Notes: generated by a model from the letters alone, not told the origin. A DNA stretch of 64,000 bases from Streptomyces sp. CB02980 (GCF_014451325.2 NZ_JACSCH020000006.1:310001-374000), one strand, 5' to 3'; numbered from the stretch's first letter, positions 17,761 to 27,918 are shown. Numbers and translations: made by a program.

Positions 17761-18402
17761 TCAGCCGCGTCCGAGGATTCCCCGGTCGTAACCGGCGGCG
17801 ACCGCGGACGCGCGGTCGTTCACGAGCAGCTTGGCGTAGATGTGGGTGAGGTGGGTCTTCACGGTGGCCTCGCTGATGAAGAGCTCCGCCGCGATCGCCC
17901 GGTTCGCCGTGCCCTTCGCGACGAGCGCGAGGATCTCGGCCTCGCGGGCGGACAGCACGCGGTCGGTGACGACGGGGGCGCGGACCGCCGAGACCAGGCG
18001 GGAGGCGACGGCCGGGGAGAGGACCGTGCGGCCCTCGGCGGCGGCCCGCACCGCGGCGAACAGCTCCTCCCGGGGCGCGTCCTTGAGGAGGTAGCCCGTG
18101 GCACCCGCCTCGATCGCCGGAAGGGTGTCGGTGTCCGTGTCGTAGGTGGTGAGGACGAGGACACGGGAGCGGGCGCCGCGCCGGGTGAGTTCGGCGATGG
18201 CGTCGACGCCTCCGCCGCCGGGCATGCGCAGGTCCATGAGGACGACGTCGGGGTCGAGTTCCAGGGCGAGTTCGACTCCCCGCACGCCGTCGGGGGCCTC
18301 GCCGAGGACGCGGAAGGCGGAGCCCTCGGCGGCGAACATGCCGCGCAGGCCGTCCCGTACGACGGGGTGGTCGTCGACGATCAGCAGGGTGATATCGGTC
18401 AT
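17761..18402 (-). CDS. NarL/FixJ response regulator
   Basis: A 213-residue response regulator with intact receiver: LIVDDHPVVRDG, phospho-acceptor Asp in VVLMDLRMPG, and Lys in YLLKDAP. The LuxR helix-turn-helix is at the C-terminus (LSAREAEILALVAKG). Its start overlaps the stop of the kinase (ATGA, 18399-18402), so it is the partner of that kinase. The operon begins with an ABC-2 exporter, which it probably controls; a 40-bp palindrome upstream of the operon is a candidate site. Confidence 0.93.
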   Translation of the reverse strand: MTDITLLIVDDHPVVRDGLRGMFAAEGSAFRVLGEAPDGVRGVELALELDPDVVLMDLRMPGGGGVDAIAELTRRGARSRVLVLTTYDTDTDTLPAIEAGATGYLLKDAPREELFAAVRAAAEGRTVLSPAVASRLVSAVRAPVVTDRVLSAREAEILALVAKGTANRAIAAELFISEATVKTHLTHIYAKLLVNDRASAVAAGYDRGILGRG

Positions 18403-19697
18403 GGCGCCCCCAACGGTACGCGAGCGGAGATCGCCGTGCCCTCGCCCGGGGCCGTCTCCACGGCGACGGAGCCGGCGAGGCGCTCGGCGCGGGCCCGCAT
18501 GCCGTCGAGGCCGAACCCTCCGCCGTCGCCCCCGCGTTCGGGCCGGGCCCGCGGGTCGAAGCCCCGGCCGTCGTCCCGTACGTCCAGGGTGATCTCGTCG
18601 CCCATGTAGGAGAGCGTGACGCCGGCCCGGGCGGCCCCGGAGTGACGGGCCGCGTTGGACAGGGCCTCCTGGGCGATCCGCAGCAGCGTGGCGGCGACCT
18701 CGTCGTGGAGCGGCTCCTCGGCCCCGGTCACGGTGAACCGGGTCTCGACACCGGTGCGTTCGGCCCACTCGGCGACCGTCTTGCGCAGCGCCTCCGGAAG
18801 GGCGTCGTGCTCCAGCGCGGCCGGGCTCAGGTTCCGCACGGAGCGGCGGGCCTCGCCGAGGCTGTGCCGGGCGAGGTCGGCGGCCCGCCGGAGGTGCGCC
18901 TCGGCGCGCTCCCGGCCGGGGGTGGCGTGCGCGGCCTGGAGCTGGGTGATGACCCCGGTGAGGCCCTGGGCGATGGTGTCGTGGATCTCGGCGGCGAGCC
19001 GCCGCCGCTCGTCGGCGATCCCGGCCTCCCGGGCCTGGAGGAGCAGCTGGGCCTGGAGGGTGGCGTTCTCGGCGAGGGCCTGTTCGAGGCGGCTGTTGGC
19101 GCGGCCGAGTTCGGCGATGGTGGCGGCGCGCTCGGCGGCCTTCTCGGCGTCCTTGGCGGCGAGGTGCGAGAAGCCCATGGCGAGGCAGGCGTTCAGGGCG
19201 AAGAGTCCGCCGAAGGCGACCCACTGCATGAGTGAGGCGGGCGGCAGTCCGCCGGACTGCGAGCCGGCCATGGTGACGGCGGTGACGAGGAGCCCGGTGT
19301 GGGCGAGACGGCGGGGCAGCAGATGAGTGGCGTCGAAGTAGCCGACGCAGGCGTAGATCGCGAAGAACGGGTTGAGCCAGGTCAACGCGAAGGCGAGGGC
19401 GGTACGGAGGACGAAGTGGACGACGGAGGCGGGCCCCGGCGCCCCCGGCACGAGAACGGGTCCGCAGTCGGACCTCTCGGGCCCCCACCCGGTGGCCGCG
19501 ACCACCCGGCGGCAGCGCTGGTCCCACAGCACGTGGAGGAGGAGCGCCGCCGCCGTCAGAACACCGGCCGTCACCTTCTCCGTACGGTCCATGAACACGT
19601 CCGCCGACGCGGCGGCGATCGCCGCGGCGACGCCGAGCAGTCCGTACGGCCCCCAGCGGAAGAACTGGCGCCAGCGCTCCTCGACGGTGGTGGGCAT
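18399..19697 (-). CDS. Two-component sensor histidine kinase (NarL-type, HisKA_3)
   Basis: A 432-residue membrane sensor with several predicted membrane spans in the first 170 residues, a coiled-coil signalling helix (DAEKAAERAATIAELGRANS), a dimerisation helix with the phospho-acceptor His in AAEIHDTIAQGL, and a GHKL ATPase domain (ALSNAARHSG; DDGRGFD; GLDGMRARAE). The extracytoplasmic parts are short, so it probably senses the membrane or a drug-like signal, as is common for kinases encoded with ABC-2 exporters. It lies 25 nt after the permease gene and overlaps its regulator gene. Confidence 0.92.
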   Translation of the reverse strand: MPTTVEERWRQFFRWGPYGLLGVAAAIAAASADVFMDRTEKVTAGVLTAAALLLHVLWDQRCRRVVAATGWGPERSDCGPVLVPGAPGPASVVHFVLRTALAFALTWLNPFFAIYACVGYFDATHLLPRRLAHTGLLVTAVTMAGSQSGGLPPASLMQWVAFGGLFALNACLAMGFSHLAAKDAEKAAERAATIAELGRANSRLEQALAENATLQAQLLLQAREAGIADERRRLAAEIHDTIAQGLTGVITQLQAAHATPGRERAEAHLRRAADLARHSLGEARRSVRNLSPAALEHDALPEALRKTVAEWAERTGVETRFTVTGAEEPLHDEVAATLLRIAQEALSNAARHSGAARAGVTLSYMGDEITLDVRDDGRGFDPRARPERGGDGGGFGLDGMRARAERLAGSVAVETAPGEGTAISARVPLGAP

Positions 19698-19722
19698 CCC
19701 GCCGCCCCCTCTCGTTCCGCAC

Positions 19723-20468
19723 TCATTCCCAGCGGAACCAGCGCACCGAGGCGCCGGTCAGCACGGCCGTCCACAGAGCCAGCACCCCGAGCGCCGTCCA
19801 GCCGGGCCAGCCGCCCGAGGCGGCCGCGTCGAGGGCCTCCGAGGCGGCGCCGAACGGACTGAGCCCGACGATCCGCTGCAGGGTATCCGGCATGGCCTGG
19901 ACCGGCACCCAGACCCCGGCCGTGAACATGGCGGGGAAGGCGACGGCCGAGCCGACGGCGTAGGCGATGCTCTGGGTCCGGGAGACCGCGCACACGGTGG
20001 CGCCGAGGGCCAGACCGCCCGCCACGGTGAGGAGCAGGGCGAGGACGTATCCCGCGAGGTTTCCCGGCAGGGCGACGCCGAAGGCGAGCCGCCCCACCGT
20101 GATCACCAGCACCGCGGAGACCAGGGTGGCCGCGGCGTACAGCGCGATCTGGGCGGTGAGCAGCGTCGCGGGCCGGACCGGGGTGGTGGACATGCGGCGC
20201 AGGATGCCGCGTTCGCGGTAGCCGGCGAGGACCGCGGGCATGGCCTGGACCGCGGCCATGATCAGGGCGAAGAGAACGGCGACGGGGACGTAGAGGTCGA
20301 TGACGCGACGGCCGCCGAGGTCCTCGGATGCCTCCCGGAAGGAAGGGATCAGACCGAGGATCACGAGCAGCACGGTCGGCGAGGCCATCACCCAGAACAA
20401 GGCGCCGGGTTCGCGGGTGAAGAGGCGGATCTCGGTCCGCAGGACGGCCACGGCAGGGCTGGTGGTAC

Positions 20469-20472
<4 letters not shown>
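19723..20472 (-). CDS. ABC-2 type transporter permease
   Basis: A 249-residue protein with six hydrophobic segments and the ABC-2 signature region (RERGILRRMSTTPVRP before the third span; SPFGAASEALDA before the last). It is the membrane half of an exporter with the ATPase encoded just upstream (overlap ATGA at 20469-20472). The substrate is unknown; in this family it is typically a drug, antibiotic or lipid. It is followed by a sensor kinase and response regulator in the same operon. Confidence 0.92.
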
Positions 20473-21374
<902 letters not shown>

Positions 21375-21422
21375 GCCCCAAGGCTGTCGGCCGGGGCGCG
21401 GCACGGGTATCGGCCATCTCGC

Positions 21423-21462
21423 TCGTACCGGCCATCAACCGATCGGTTGATGGCCGGTACGA
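21423..21462. promoter_or_regulatory. Perfect 40-bp palindrome between two divergent ABC operons
   Basis: Arms 21423-21442 and 21443-21462 are perfectly self-complementary, centred on CCGATCGG, with TACCGGCCATCAACCG as half-site. It occupies the 170-bp divergent intergenic region between the ABC-2/two-component operon and the ABC exporter pair. It is well placed to be an operator controlling both, for example by the response regulator at 17761-18402. A related half-site-like GGCCATC occurs again at about 21413. Confidence 0.75.
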
Positions 21463-21544
21463 CTCACCGGCGTCCGCGGCGTGCCTCCGCCCGACCGGAA
21501 AACAGGATGAGACGTGTCAGTGGTGAACCGTATGGTCGGGCCTG

Positions 21545-23389
21545 ATGCCCGAGAAACCTGTCGCCCCAGAGCCCCCCGCCCCCGATTCCCCAGATTCCCC
21601 CGACGACCACGACGCCCACGGCCGCTCCGCGGTGCGGACGCTGCTCCGCCTCTGGCCGTACGTGCGGCCGGTGCGGGCGCGGTTGTTCACGGCCGCGTTC
21701 GTCGCGATCGTCGCGTCCTGTCTGTCGCTCGTCATCCCGCTCGTACTGAAGTGGCTGGTCGACGGCCCGGTCGCGGACCGGGACCCGGGCGGCGTGTGGC
21801 TGGGGGCGCTCTACCTCCTGCTGCTCGGCATCGCCGAGGCGGTGCTCTTCGGATACCGGCGGTGGCTGGTCGCCCGGCCCCTGTCGGGGGTGGAGGCGCG
21901 GATGCGGGCCGATCTGTACGGCAGGCTCCAGCGGCTCCCGATCGCCTTCCACGACCGGTGGGCCTCGGGCCAGCTTCTCTCCCGCGGCACGACCGACCTC
22001 ATGCTGGTCCGGATGTTCCTGGCCTTCCCGCTGACGTTCCTGCTGGTCAACGCAGTGACGATCCTCGCGGGTTACGTCCTGCTGCTCGCCCAGGACTGGT
22101 CCCTCGGACTCGTCCTCCTCGCCCCGGTCATCCCGCTCGTCATCGTCTGCTCGATCTTCGAGGGCCGGTACGGGGTGGTCGCGCGCCGCGCCCAGGACCA
22201 GGTGGGCGATCTGACGACGGTCGTCGAGGAGAGCGTCCTCGGCATCCGCATCGTCAAGGGCTTCGGCCGCCACCGCAGCCAGGCGACGGCCTTCCGGGAG
22301 CTCTCCGGCCGACTGCGCGGCACCGAGCTCGTCAAGGCCCGGCTGCTCGCGATGATCTGGGCGGTCATCACCTTCGTACCGGAGCTGGCCATCGGTGCGG
22401 CCCTCGTCCTCGGCACGGTCCAGGTGGCGGACGGCGACCTGTCGGCGGGCACGCTCGTCGCGTTCCTTTCGACGGCCATGGCGCTGCGCTGGCCGGTGGA
22501 GTCGATCGGCTTCCTGCTGGCGATGAGCCAGGAGGCGGCGACCGCCACGGAACGGTACTTCGAGGTGATGGACGCCGAGGAGGAGCCGGACACCGCCCCG
22601 GCCACCGGGGGCAGCCGGGCCACGACGGCCGGCGGCCCGGGCGGGGTGCGCTTCGAAGGCGTGTCCTTCCGCTACCCGGACGCACCGGCGGACGCCGCGC
22701 CCGTCCTGGACGGCATCGACCTGCACATCCGCCCCGGCGAGACCCTGGCCCTGGTCGGCGGCACCGGCTCCGGCAAGACCACGCTCACCGCCCTCGTACC
22801 GAGGCTGCACGAGGCGTCGGGCGGCCGCATCCTCCTGGACGGCGAGGACATCGCCCTGATGGAGCGGGACCGGCTGCGGTCCCTGGTGTCGATGGCCTTC
22901 GAGGAGCCGACCCTCTTCTCCGCCAGCGTCGGGGAGAACGTGCTGATGGGCGCGGACGGTGCGGCGGGCGAGCCGGAACTGCACCGCGCCCTCGGCGTGG
23001 CGCAGGCCGACGGCTTCGTCCAGCGGCTGCCCGAGGGCGCCGGGACCCAGGTCGGTGAACAGGGCCTGAGCCTGTCCGGCGGACAGCGCCAGCGGCTCGC
23101 CCTCGCGAGGGCGGTCGTCGGCCGCCCCCGCTTCCTGGTCCTGGACGATCCCCTGTCCGCACTCGACGTCCACACGGAGGCCCGCGTGGAGGCGGCCCTG
23201 CGGGAGGTCCTGCGGGACACCACGGCACTCGTGGTGGCCCACCGCCCGTCGACGGTGATGCTGGCCGACCGGGTGGCGCTGCTCTCCCGGGGCCGGATCG
23301 CGGCCGTGGGCACCCATCACGAACTGCTGCGGAGCAGCGAGGAGTACGCCTGGCTGATGTCCGGCGAAGGCGAGGGCGGACCCCGATGA
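21545..23389 (+). CDS. ABC exporter half-transporter with degenerate ATPase site
   Basis: A 614-residue half-transporter: a Pro/Asp-rich N-terminus, six membrane spans (about 50-320) and a nucleotide-binding domain. Walker A is GGTGSGKTT and the signature LSGGQRQRL is intact, but the residue after Walker B is Asp (LVLDDPLSALD) where the partner has Glu, and the Q-loop Gln is replaced in the SMAFEEPTLF segment. This pattern marks the degenerate half of heterodimeric ABC exporters. The stop overlaps the start of the partner gene (ATGA). Export of drugs or secondary metabolites is likely. Confidence 0.92.
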   Translation: MPEKPVAPEPPAPDSPDSPDDHDAHGRSAVRTLLRLWPYVRPVRARLFTAAFVAIVASCLSLVIPLVLKWLVDGPVADRDPGGVWLGALYLLLLGIAEAVLFGYRRWLVARPLSGVEARMRADLYGRLQRLPIAFHDRWASGQLLSRGTTDLMLVRMFLAFPLTFLLVNAVTILAGYVLLLAQDWSLGLVLLAPVIPLVIVCSIFEGRYGVVARRAQDQVGDLTTVVEESVLGIRIVKGFGRHRSQATAFRELSGRLRGTELVKARLLAMIWAVITFVPELAIGAALVLGTVQVADGDLSAGTLVAFLSTAMALRWPVESIGFLLAMSQEAATATERYFEVMDAEEEPDTAPATGGSRATTAGGPGGVRFEGVSFRYPDAPADAAPVLDGIDLHIRPGETLALVGGTGSGKTTLTALVPRLHEASGGRILLDGEDIALMERDRLRSLVSMAFEEPTLFSASVGENVLMGADGAAGEPELHRALGVAQADGFVQRLPEGAGTQVGEQGLSLSGGQRQRLALARAVVGRPRFLVLDDPLSALDVHTEARVEAALREVLRDTTALVVAHRPSTVMLADRVALLSRGRIAAVGTHHELLRSSEEYAWLMSGEGEGGPR

Positions 23390-25221
23390 CGGAACAGACG
23401 GAACAGACGGCACAGACGGCACAGCAGACCGGCGACCCCTTCGACCGCGACGACCTCCCGGCGCCCCCCGGAGCGACGGGCGTCCTGCTCCGCTCGCTCC
23501 TCTCGGCCCACCGCGTACGGGTCGCGGTCGCCGCCCTGGTGCTCCTCGTCAAGGAGGGCGCGGTCCAGGCCGGCCCCCTCCTCGTCGCGTACGCCATCGA
23601 CGAGGGCGTCCCCGCCTTCCGCGCGGGCGACCACGGACCCGTCCTCGCGGTGGCCCTCGGCTACCTCCTCTGCGCGGCGCTCTCGGGCCTCCTCCAGTAC
23701 GTCTTCGTCCGCGGCGCGGCCCGCGTCAACCAGGACGTCCTTCTCGACCTGCGCGGCCGCATCTTCCGCCACTCGCAGATCCTGAGCGTCGACTTCCACG
23801 AGCGGTACACCTCGGGCCGGCTCATCTCCCGCTCCACCACCGACGTCGAATCCCTCCGGGAGCTCCTCTCGGAGGGATTGCAGGAACTGATCGGCGTCGT
23901 CCTCTCCTTCCTCTCGATCTCCGCGATCCTCCTCTACCTCGACCTGGGCATCGGCGCCGTGGCGGTGGCGTCCTTCCTGCCCCTCGCCTTCCTCGTACGC
24001 GTCTACCGGCGACGTGCCGGAGCGGTGTACGCCGAGCGGTCCACGGCCATCGCCGGCGTCATCGTGAAGTTCGCGGAGACGATGAACGGCATCCGTCCGG
24101 TGCGGGCGTTCCGCCGGGAGCAGGTCAACAACGCCGAGTTCGCGGCGCTCAACCACCGGCACGAGCGCAGCAACGGCGACGCGCTCCTCGAGATGGCCCG
24201 CTACGTCGTGGGGTCGCGGCTCGTCGCCAACACGGCGGTCGCCGGCATGTGCCTCTGGGGCGCCTACCGGGTGGCCTCGGGCTCCCTCGAACTGGGCGTC
24301 CTGGCGGCTGCGGTCCTGTACATGCGGCGCCTGTACGACCCGATCGACCGGCTCGGCATGTTCCTCAACTCGTACGAGTCGGCGGCCGCGTCCCTCGCCA
24401 AGATCGCGGGGCTCCTGGCCCAGGAGCCCGGAGTGCCGGAGACGACGGCCCCCGCCACCCTGCCCGCCCGCACGGGCTCCCCGGGGCGCGAGGTCACCTT
24501 CGACAAGGTCCGCTTCGCCTACCGCACGGGCGGCGAGGTCCTCCCCGCCTTCGACCTGACCATCCCCGCCGGCCAGACGGTGGCGGTGGTGGGGGCGACG
24601 GGCGCGGGCAAGTCCACCCTGGCGAAGCTCCTCGCCCGCTTCTACGACCCCACGGACGGCGCGGTGCGCCTGGACGGGGTGGACCTCCGCGACCTGACCA
24701 CCCCGGACCTGCGCCGGGGCATCGTCATGGTCACCCAGGAGGCGTTCCTCTTCTCGGGAACGGTCGCCGAGAACATCGCGATCGGCCGCCCTGACGCGAC
24801 CCGCGAGCAGATCGAGGACGCGGCCCGCGCGATCGGGGCCCACGACTTCATCAAGGGCCTCCCGGACGGGTACGACACGGACGTACGCAAGAGGGGCGGC
24901 CGCATCTCGGCGGGCCAGCGCCAGCTGGTCGCCTTCGCGAGGGCGCTGCTCGCGGACCCTGCGGTGCTGATCCTGGACGAGGCCACCAGCTCGCTGGACG
25001 TTCCGGGAGAGCGGGCGGTGCAGCGGGCGATGGACACGGTCCTGGCGGGTCGTACGGCTGTCGTCATCGCCCACCGGCTGTCCACGGTCGAGGTCGCGGA
25101 CAGGGTCCTGGTGATGGAGTCGGGGCGCGTGGTCGAGGACGGCTCGCCCTCGGACCTCGTGACGGGTGAGGGCCACTACGCGGGTCTGCACCATGCCTGG
25201 CGGGAGAGTCTGGTGGGCTGA
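23386..25221 (+). CDS. ABC exporter half-transporter with consensus ATPase site
   Basis: A 611-residue partner of the preceding gene. The N-terminus begins with the repeat MTEQTEQTAQTAQQTG. Six membrane spans are followed by a nucleotide-binding domain with Walker A GATGAGKST, Q-loop VTQEAFLF, a signature region ISAGQRQLV and Walker B with catalytic Glu (LILDEATSSLD). With the upstream gene it forms a heterodimeric multidrug-type exporter in which this half supplies most of the consensus catalytic residues. Confidence 0.93.
   Translation: MTEQTEQTAQTAQQTGDPFDRDDLPAPPGATGVLLRSLLSAHRVRVAVAALVLLVKEGAVQAGPLLVAYAIDEGVPAFRAGDHGPVLAVALGYLLCAALSGLLQYVFVRGAARVNQDVLLDLRGRIFRHSQILSVDFHERYTSGRLISRSTTDVESLRELLSEGLQELIGVVLSFLSISAILLYLDLGIGAVAVASFLPLAFLVRVYRRRAGAVYAERSTAIAGVIVKFAETMNGIRPVRAFRREQVNNAEFAALNHRHERSNGDALLEMARYVVGSRLVANTAVAGMCLWGAYRVASGSLELGVLAAAVLYMRRLYDPIDRLGMFLNSYESAAASLAKIAGLLAQEPGVPETTAPATLPARTGSPGREVTFDKVRFAYRTGGEVLPAFDLTIPAGQTVAVVGATGAGKSTLAKLLARFYDPTDGAVRLDGVDLRDLTTPDLRRGIVMVTQEAFLFSGTVAENIAIGRPDATREQIEDAARAIGAHDFIKGLPDGYDTDVRKRGGRISAGQRQLVAFARALLADPAVLILDEATSSLDVPGERAVQRAMDTVLAGRTAVVIAHRLSTVEVADRVLVMESGRVVEDGSPSDLVTGEGHYAGLHHAWRESLVG
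23389..23424 (+). repeat. Four 9-bp repeats at the start of the second exporter gene
   Basis: Immediately after the start codon, four 9-bp units (ACGGAACAG twice, ACGGCACAG twice) encode TEQ TEQ TAQ TAQ. This is another codon-phase array at a gene junction, here at an ATGA overlap. Confidence 0.75.
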
Positions 25222-25257
25222 GCCTCCACCCCGTGGGGGTGCCGTGGGGGCCGTTCC

Positions 25258-25363
25258 GGGGGCCGCATTCGGGACTGCATGATTTACGGCGCTTCAGGAG
25301 CAGTTGAAGCTTTGCGCCCTTGTCGCGCCACAAATCACGCTTTACGTCCCGAACGCGGCCCCC
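25258..25363. repeat. 106-bp imperfect inverted-repeat element between convergent genes
   Basis: The outer 18-bp arms (25258-25275 and 25346-25363) pair at 17 of 18 positions. Inside them, TGATTT/AAATCA and GGCGC/GCGCC segments continue the pairing, and a small CTTCA/TGAAG hairpin lies near the centre. It fills the gap between the convergent exporter and MFS genes. It could be a bidirectional terminator, or a small non-autonomous (MITE-like) element; no flanking duplication is clear. Confidence 0.65.
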
Positions 25364-25384
25364 TCCACGTCCCCCACTCCTGTT

Positions 25385-26878
25385 TCACGGTCGCGCTTTG
25401 CGCAGCAGGACCAGCGACAGCGCGGCCGAAGCCAGCATCAGCACCGCCGCCCCGACGGCTACCGCTCCCATCGCCTCGACGAACGCGGTGCGGGCCGCTT
25501 CCGTCACCGAAGGCCCGGCTGTCAGCGCACCGCCCAGGGTCTCGCGAGCCACGGCCGGTGCGGACGCCGGCATCGCGCCGGTGTAGACCGCCGCACCCAG
25601 GGTGCCCAGGAGCGCCATGCCGAGCGCTCCGCCGAGCTCGGCTCCCGATTCGAGCACGGCGGCGGCCGAGCCGGCCCGTTCGGGCGGTGCGGCGCCGAGG
25701 GCCAGTTCGTTGGCGAGGGTCATCGCGGAGACGAGCCCGCCGGCGTAGACGGCACTGGCCACGATGACGACCCACAGGGGCGTGGCGCGGTCGATGCCGG
25801 CCAGCCAGGCGAAGCCGGCGGCGGCCACGAGGAACCCGCCGGCCATCACGTGCGCCCGGTCGGTCTTCTGGGCCAGCGCCGCGGCCGTGGGTGCGGCGGC
25901 CAGCACGCCCGCGGTCGGCACGAGGCTCCAGAGCGCCGCCTCCAACGGGCTCTGGCCCAGGACGGACTGCAGGTACTGGGTGAGGAAGACGGCGAAGCCG
26001 ACCGTCGCCGCCATCGCGAGCAGGTTGGCCAGGACGGAGCCGCCGTAGGACCGGTTCCGCAGCAGAGCGAGGTCGACCATGGGGTGGGCGAGCCGCGCCT
26101 GCCGGCGGACGAACAGCAGACCGACGAGCAGCCCCACGGCCGCACCGCCCGCCGGAAGCGGCGCCCAGCCGTCCTCGGCCAGCTCCTTGACGCCGTGGAT
26201 GAGCGGCAGCAGCGCGCCGAGCGAGAGGGCGGCGCTGAGGACGTCGAACCGTCCGGTGACGGCTCCCTTGGACTCGGGCAGCAGCAACGGCCCCAGGACG
26301 AGGAGGAGGGCCATGGCCGGCAGGTTGACGAGGAACACCGACCCCCACCAGAAGTGCTCCACGAGCGCGCCGCTGACCACGGGCCCGAGGGCGATGCCAC
26401 TCGCCATCACCGAGGTCCACAGGGTGACGGCCTTCGCGCGCTGGGCCGGGTCGGCGAACAGCACCCGGATCAGGGCGAGCGTGGCGGGCATGAGGCAGGC
26501 CCCGGCGATGCCGAGCAGCGCACGGGCGCCGATCAGGGCGCCGGGGCTGTGCGCGTAGGCCGCGGCCACGGAGGCGGCACCGAACAGCGCCGCGCCGCCG
26601 AGCAGGACCTTGCGCCGCCCGACGCGGTCCCCGAGCGCGCCCATGGTGACGAGGAGCCCGGCGAGGACGAAGCCGTAGATGTCGAGGATCCAGAGCTGTT
26701 CGGTGGCTCCCGGCCGCAGGTCGGCGCTGATGGAGGGGATGGCGAAGTAGAGGACGGACACGTCCATGGAGACGAGGAGCAGCGGCAGCATGAGGACGCC
26801 GAGGGCCGTCCATTCACGGCGGCCGGCGCGAGCGGGACCGGGCCCGGCGGCGGGCTCCGACTGTGCGGTGAGTGTCAT
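25385..26878 (-). CDS. MFS drug efflux transporter (DHA2, 14-span type)
   Basis: A 497-residue MFS protein with about 14 hydrophobic segments. Motif A is seen as GALGDRVGRRKVLL and motif C as SGIALGPVVSG. This is the drug:H+ antiporter-2 pattern (QacA/EmrB). It is divergent from a GntR/TetR-type regulator gene, with paired 10-bp operator-like sites between, a common arrangement for regulator-controlled efflux pumps. The substrate is unknown. Confidence 0.92.
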   Translation of the reverse strand: MTLTAQSEPAAGPGPARAGRREWTALGVLMLPLLLVSMDVSVLYFAIPSISADLRPGATEQLWILDIYGFVLAGLLVTMGALGDRVGRRKVLLGGAALFGAASVAAAYAHSPGALIGARALLGIAGACLMPATLALIRVLFADPAQRAKAVTLWTSVMASGIALGPVVSGALVEHFWWGSVFLVNLPAMALLLVLGPLLLPESKGAVTGRFDVLSAALSLGALLPLIHGVKELAEDGWAPLPAGGAAVGLLVGLLFVRRQARLAHPMVDLALLRNRSYGGSVLANLLAMAATVGFAVFLTQYLQSVLGQSPLEAALWSLVPTAGVLAAAPTAAALAQKTDRAHVMAGGFLVAAAGFAWLAGIDRATPLWVVIVASAVYAGGLVSAMTLANELALGAAPPERAGSAAAVLESGAELGGALGMALLGTLGAAVYTGAMPASAPAVARETLGGALTAGPSVTEAARTAFVEAMGAVAVGAAVLMLASAALSLVLLRKARP

Positions 26879-26922
26879 GGGGAGGAGGGAAGCAGCGGTG
26901 TGTGTACGGTGCCACTCCCGCC

Positions 26923-26991
26923 CTAGTGCACCTGGACTCTTGGGGAGGAGAGGGCAGTTCAGGGGCGTGTACGGCTCTCTTGGTGCACTAG
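26923..26991. promoter_or_regulatory. Paired inverted operator half-sites in the MFS/regulator divergent promoter
   Basis: CTAGTGCACC (26923-26932) and its exact complement GGTGCACTAG (26982-26991) flank the 50-bp centre of the divergent promoter region; each contains the palindrome GTGCAC. TGTACGG is also repeated on both sides (about 26902 and 26969). These are likely binding sites of the adjacent regulator, which would repress both genes. Confidence 0.65.
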
Positions 26992-27003
26992 TACGCTCCC
27001 GTC

Positions 27004-27918
27004 ATGACGACGCAACCGCCCTACCTCGCGATCGCCGCCGAACTCCGTCGCCGGGTGCAGGTGGGTGAGTTGGGCCCGGGCGACAGGCTCCCGTCGACGC
27101 GGGCGATCACCCGCGAGTGGGGCGTGGCCATGGCGACGGCCACGAAGGCGCTCGCGGTCCTGCGCCAGGAGGGCCTGGTCCGGCCGGAGCCGGGGGTGGG
27201 CACGGTGGTCGTGCCGGCGGCGAAGGGCGCCCGGGGCGAGGGCGGGACGGCGACTCCCCTCGCCCGCGCGGAGATCGTCACCTCGGCCCTCGAACTCGCC
27301 GACACGGAAGGGCTGCACGCCCTGACGATGCGCAGGGTGGCGACGAAGCTCGGCGTCTCGACCATGGCCCTGTACCGCCACGTCCCGGGCAAGCCGGAGC
27401 TGGTCCGTCTGATGACGGACGCGGCCTGCGGCGAGGTCCCGCTCGGTCCGGTGCCGGCGCACTGGCGGACGGGCCTGGAGCAGGGGGCGCGCTGGCTGCG
27501 TGACGTGTACGCCCGGCACCCGTGGCTGGCGCACGCGATGGCCTCGTACACGCGGCCCGTGGCGACGCCGAACGCGATGGCGTACACGGAGTGGGTGCTG
27601 CGGGCCATGAGGGGCACACCGCTCACCCACACCCAGAAGCTCCACACCCATCTGACGATCTTCGCCTACGTCCAGGGGCTGTCGATGGCGGACGATCTGG
27701 AGGAGCAGGCCCGACAGGATTCGGGCATCTCTGACGGCGAGTGGATGGAACAGAACGAGCCACGATTCGACGCGATCCAATCGGGTGGCTCGTACCCGGA
27801 GTTGGCCTCGGTGACAAGCGGTGGCGGGTTCGGTCTCGATCTGCGGACGCTCTTCGAATTCGGGCTCGGGCGAACATTGGACGGCATCGCGTCCTTGATC
27901 GATGAAACGTCCGCTTAA
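27004..27918 (+). CDS. Regulator with GntR-type N-terminus and TetR-type C-terminus
   Basis: A 304-residue protein with two DNA-binding modules. Residues about 5-75 form a GntR winged helix (LGPGDRLPSTRAITREWGV, then GLVRPEPGVGTVV). Residues about 90-140 form a TetR helix-turn-helix (MRRVATKLGVSTMALYRHVPGKPEL), followed by a TetR C-terminal ligand-binding domain. It is divergent from the MFS pump gene, which it most likely represses until a pump substrate binds. Whether both DNA-binding modules are used is unknown. Confidence 0.9.
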   Translation: MTTQPPYLAIAAELRRRVQVGELGPGDRLPSTRAITREWGVAMATATKALAVLRQEGLVRPEPGVGTVVVPAAKGARGEGGTATPLARAEIVTSALELADTEGLHALTMRRVATKLGVSTMALYRHVPGKPELVRLMTDAACGEVPLGPVPAHWRTGLEQGARWLRDVYARHPWLAHAMASYTRPVATPNAMAYTEWVLRAMRGTPLTHTQKLHTHLTIFAYVQGLSMADDLEEQARQDSGISDGEWMEQNEPRFDAIQSGGSYPELASVTSGGGFGLDLRTLFEFGLGRTLDGIASLIDETSA

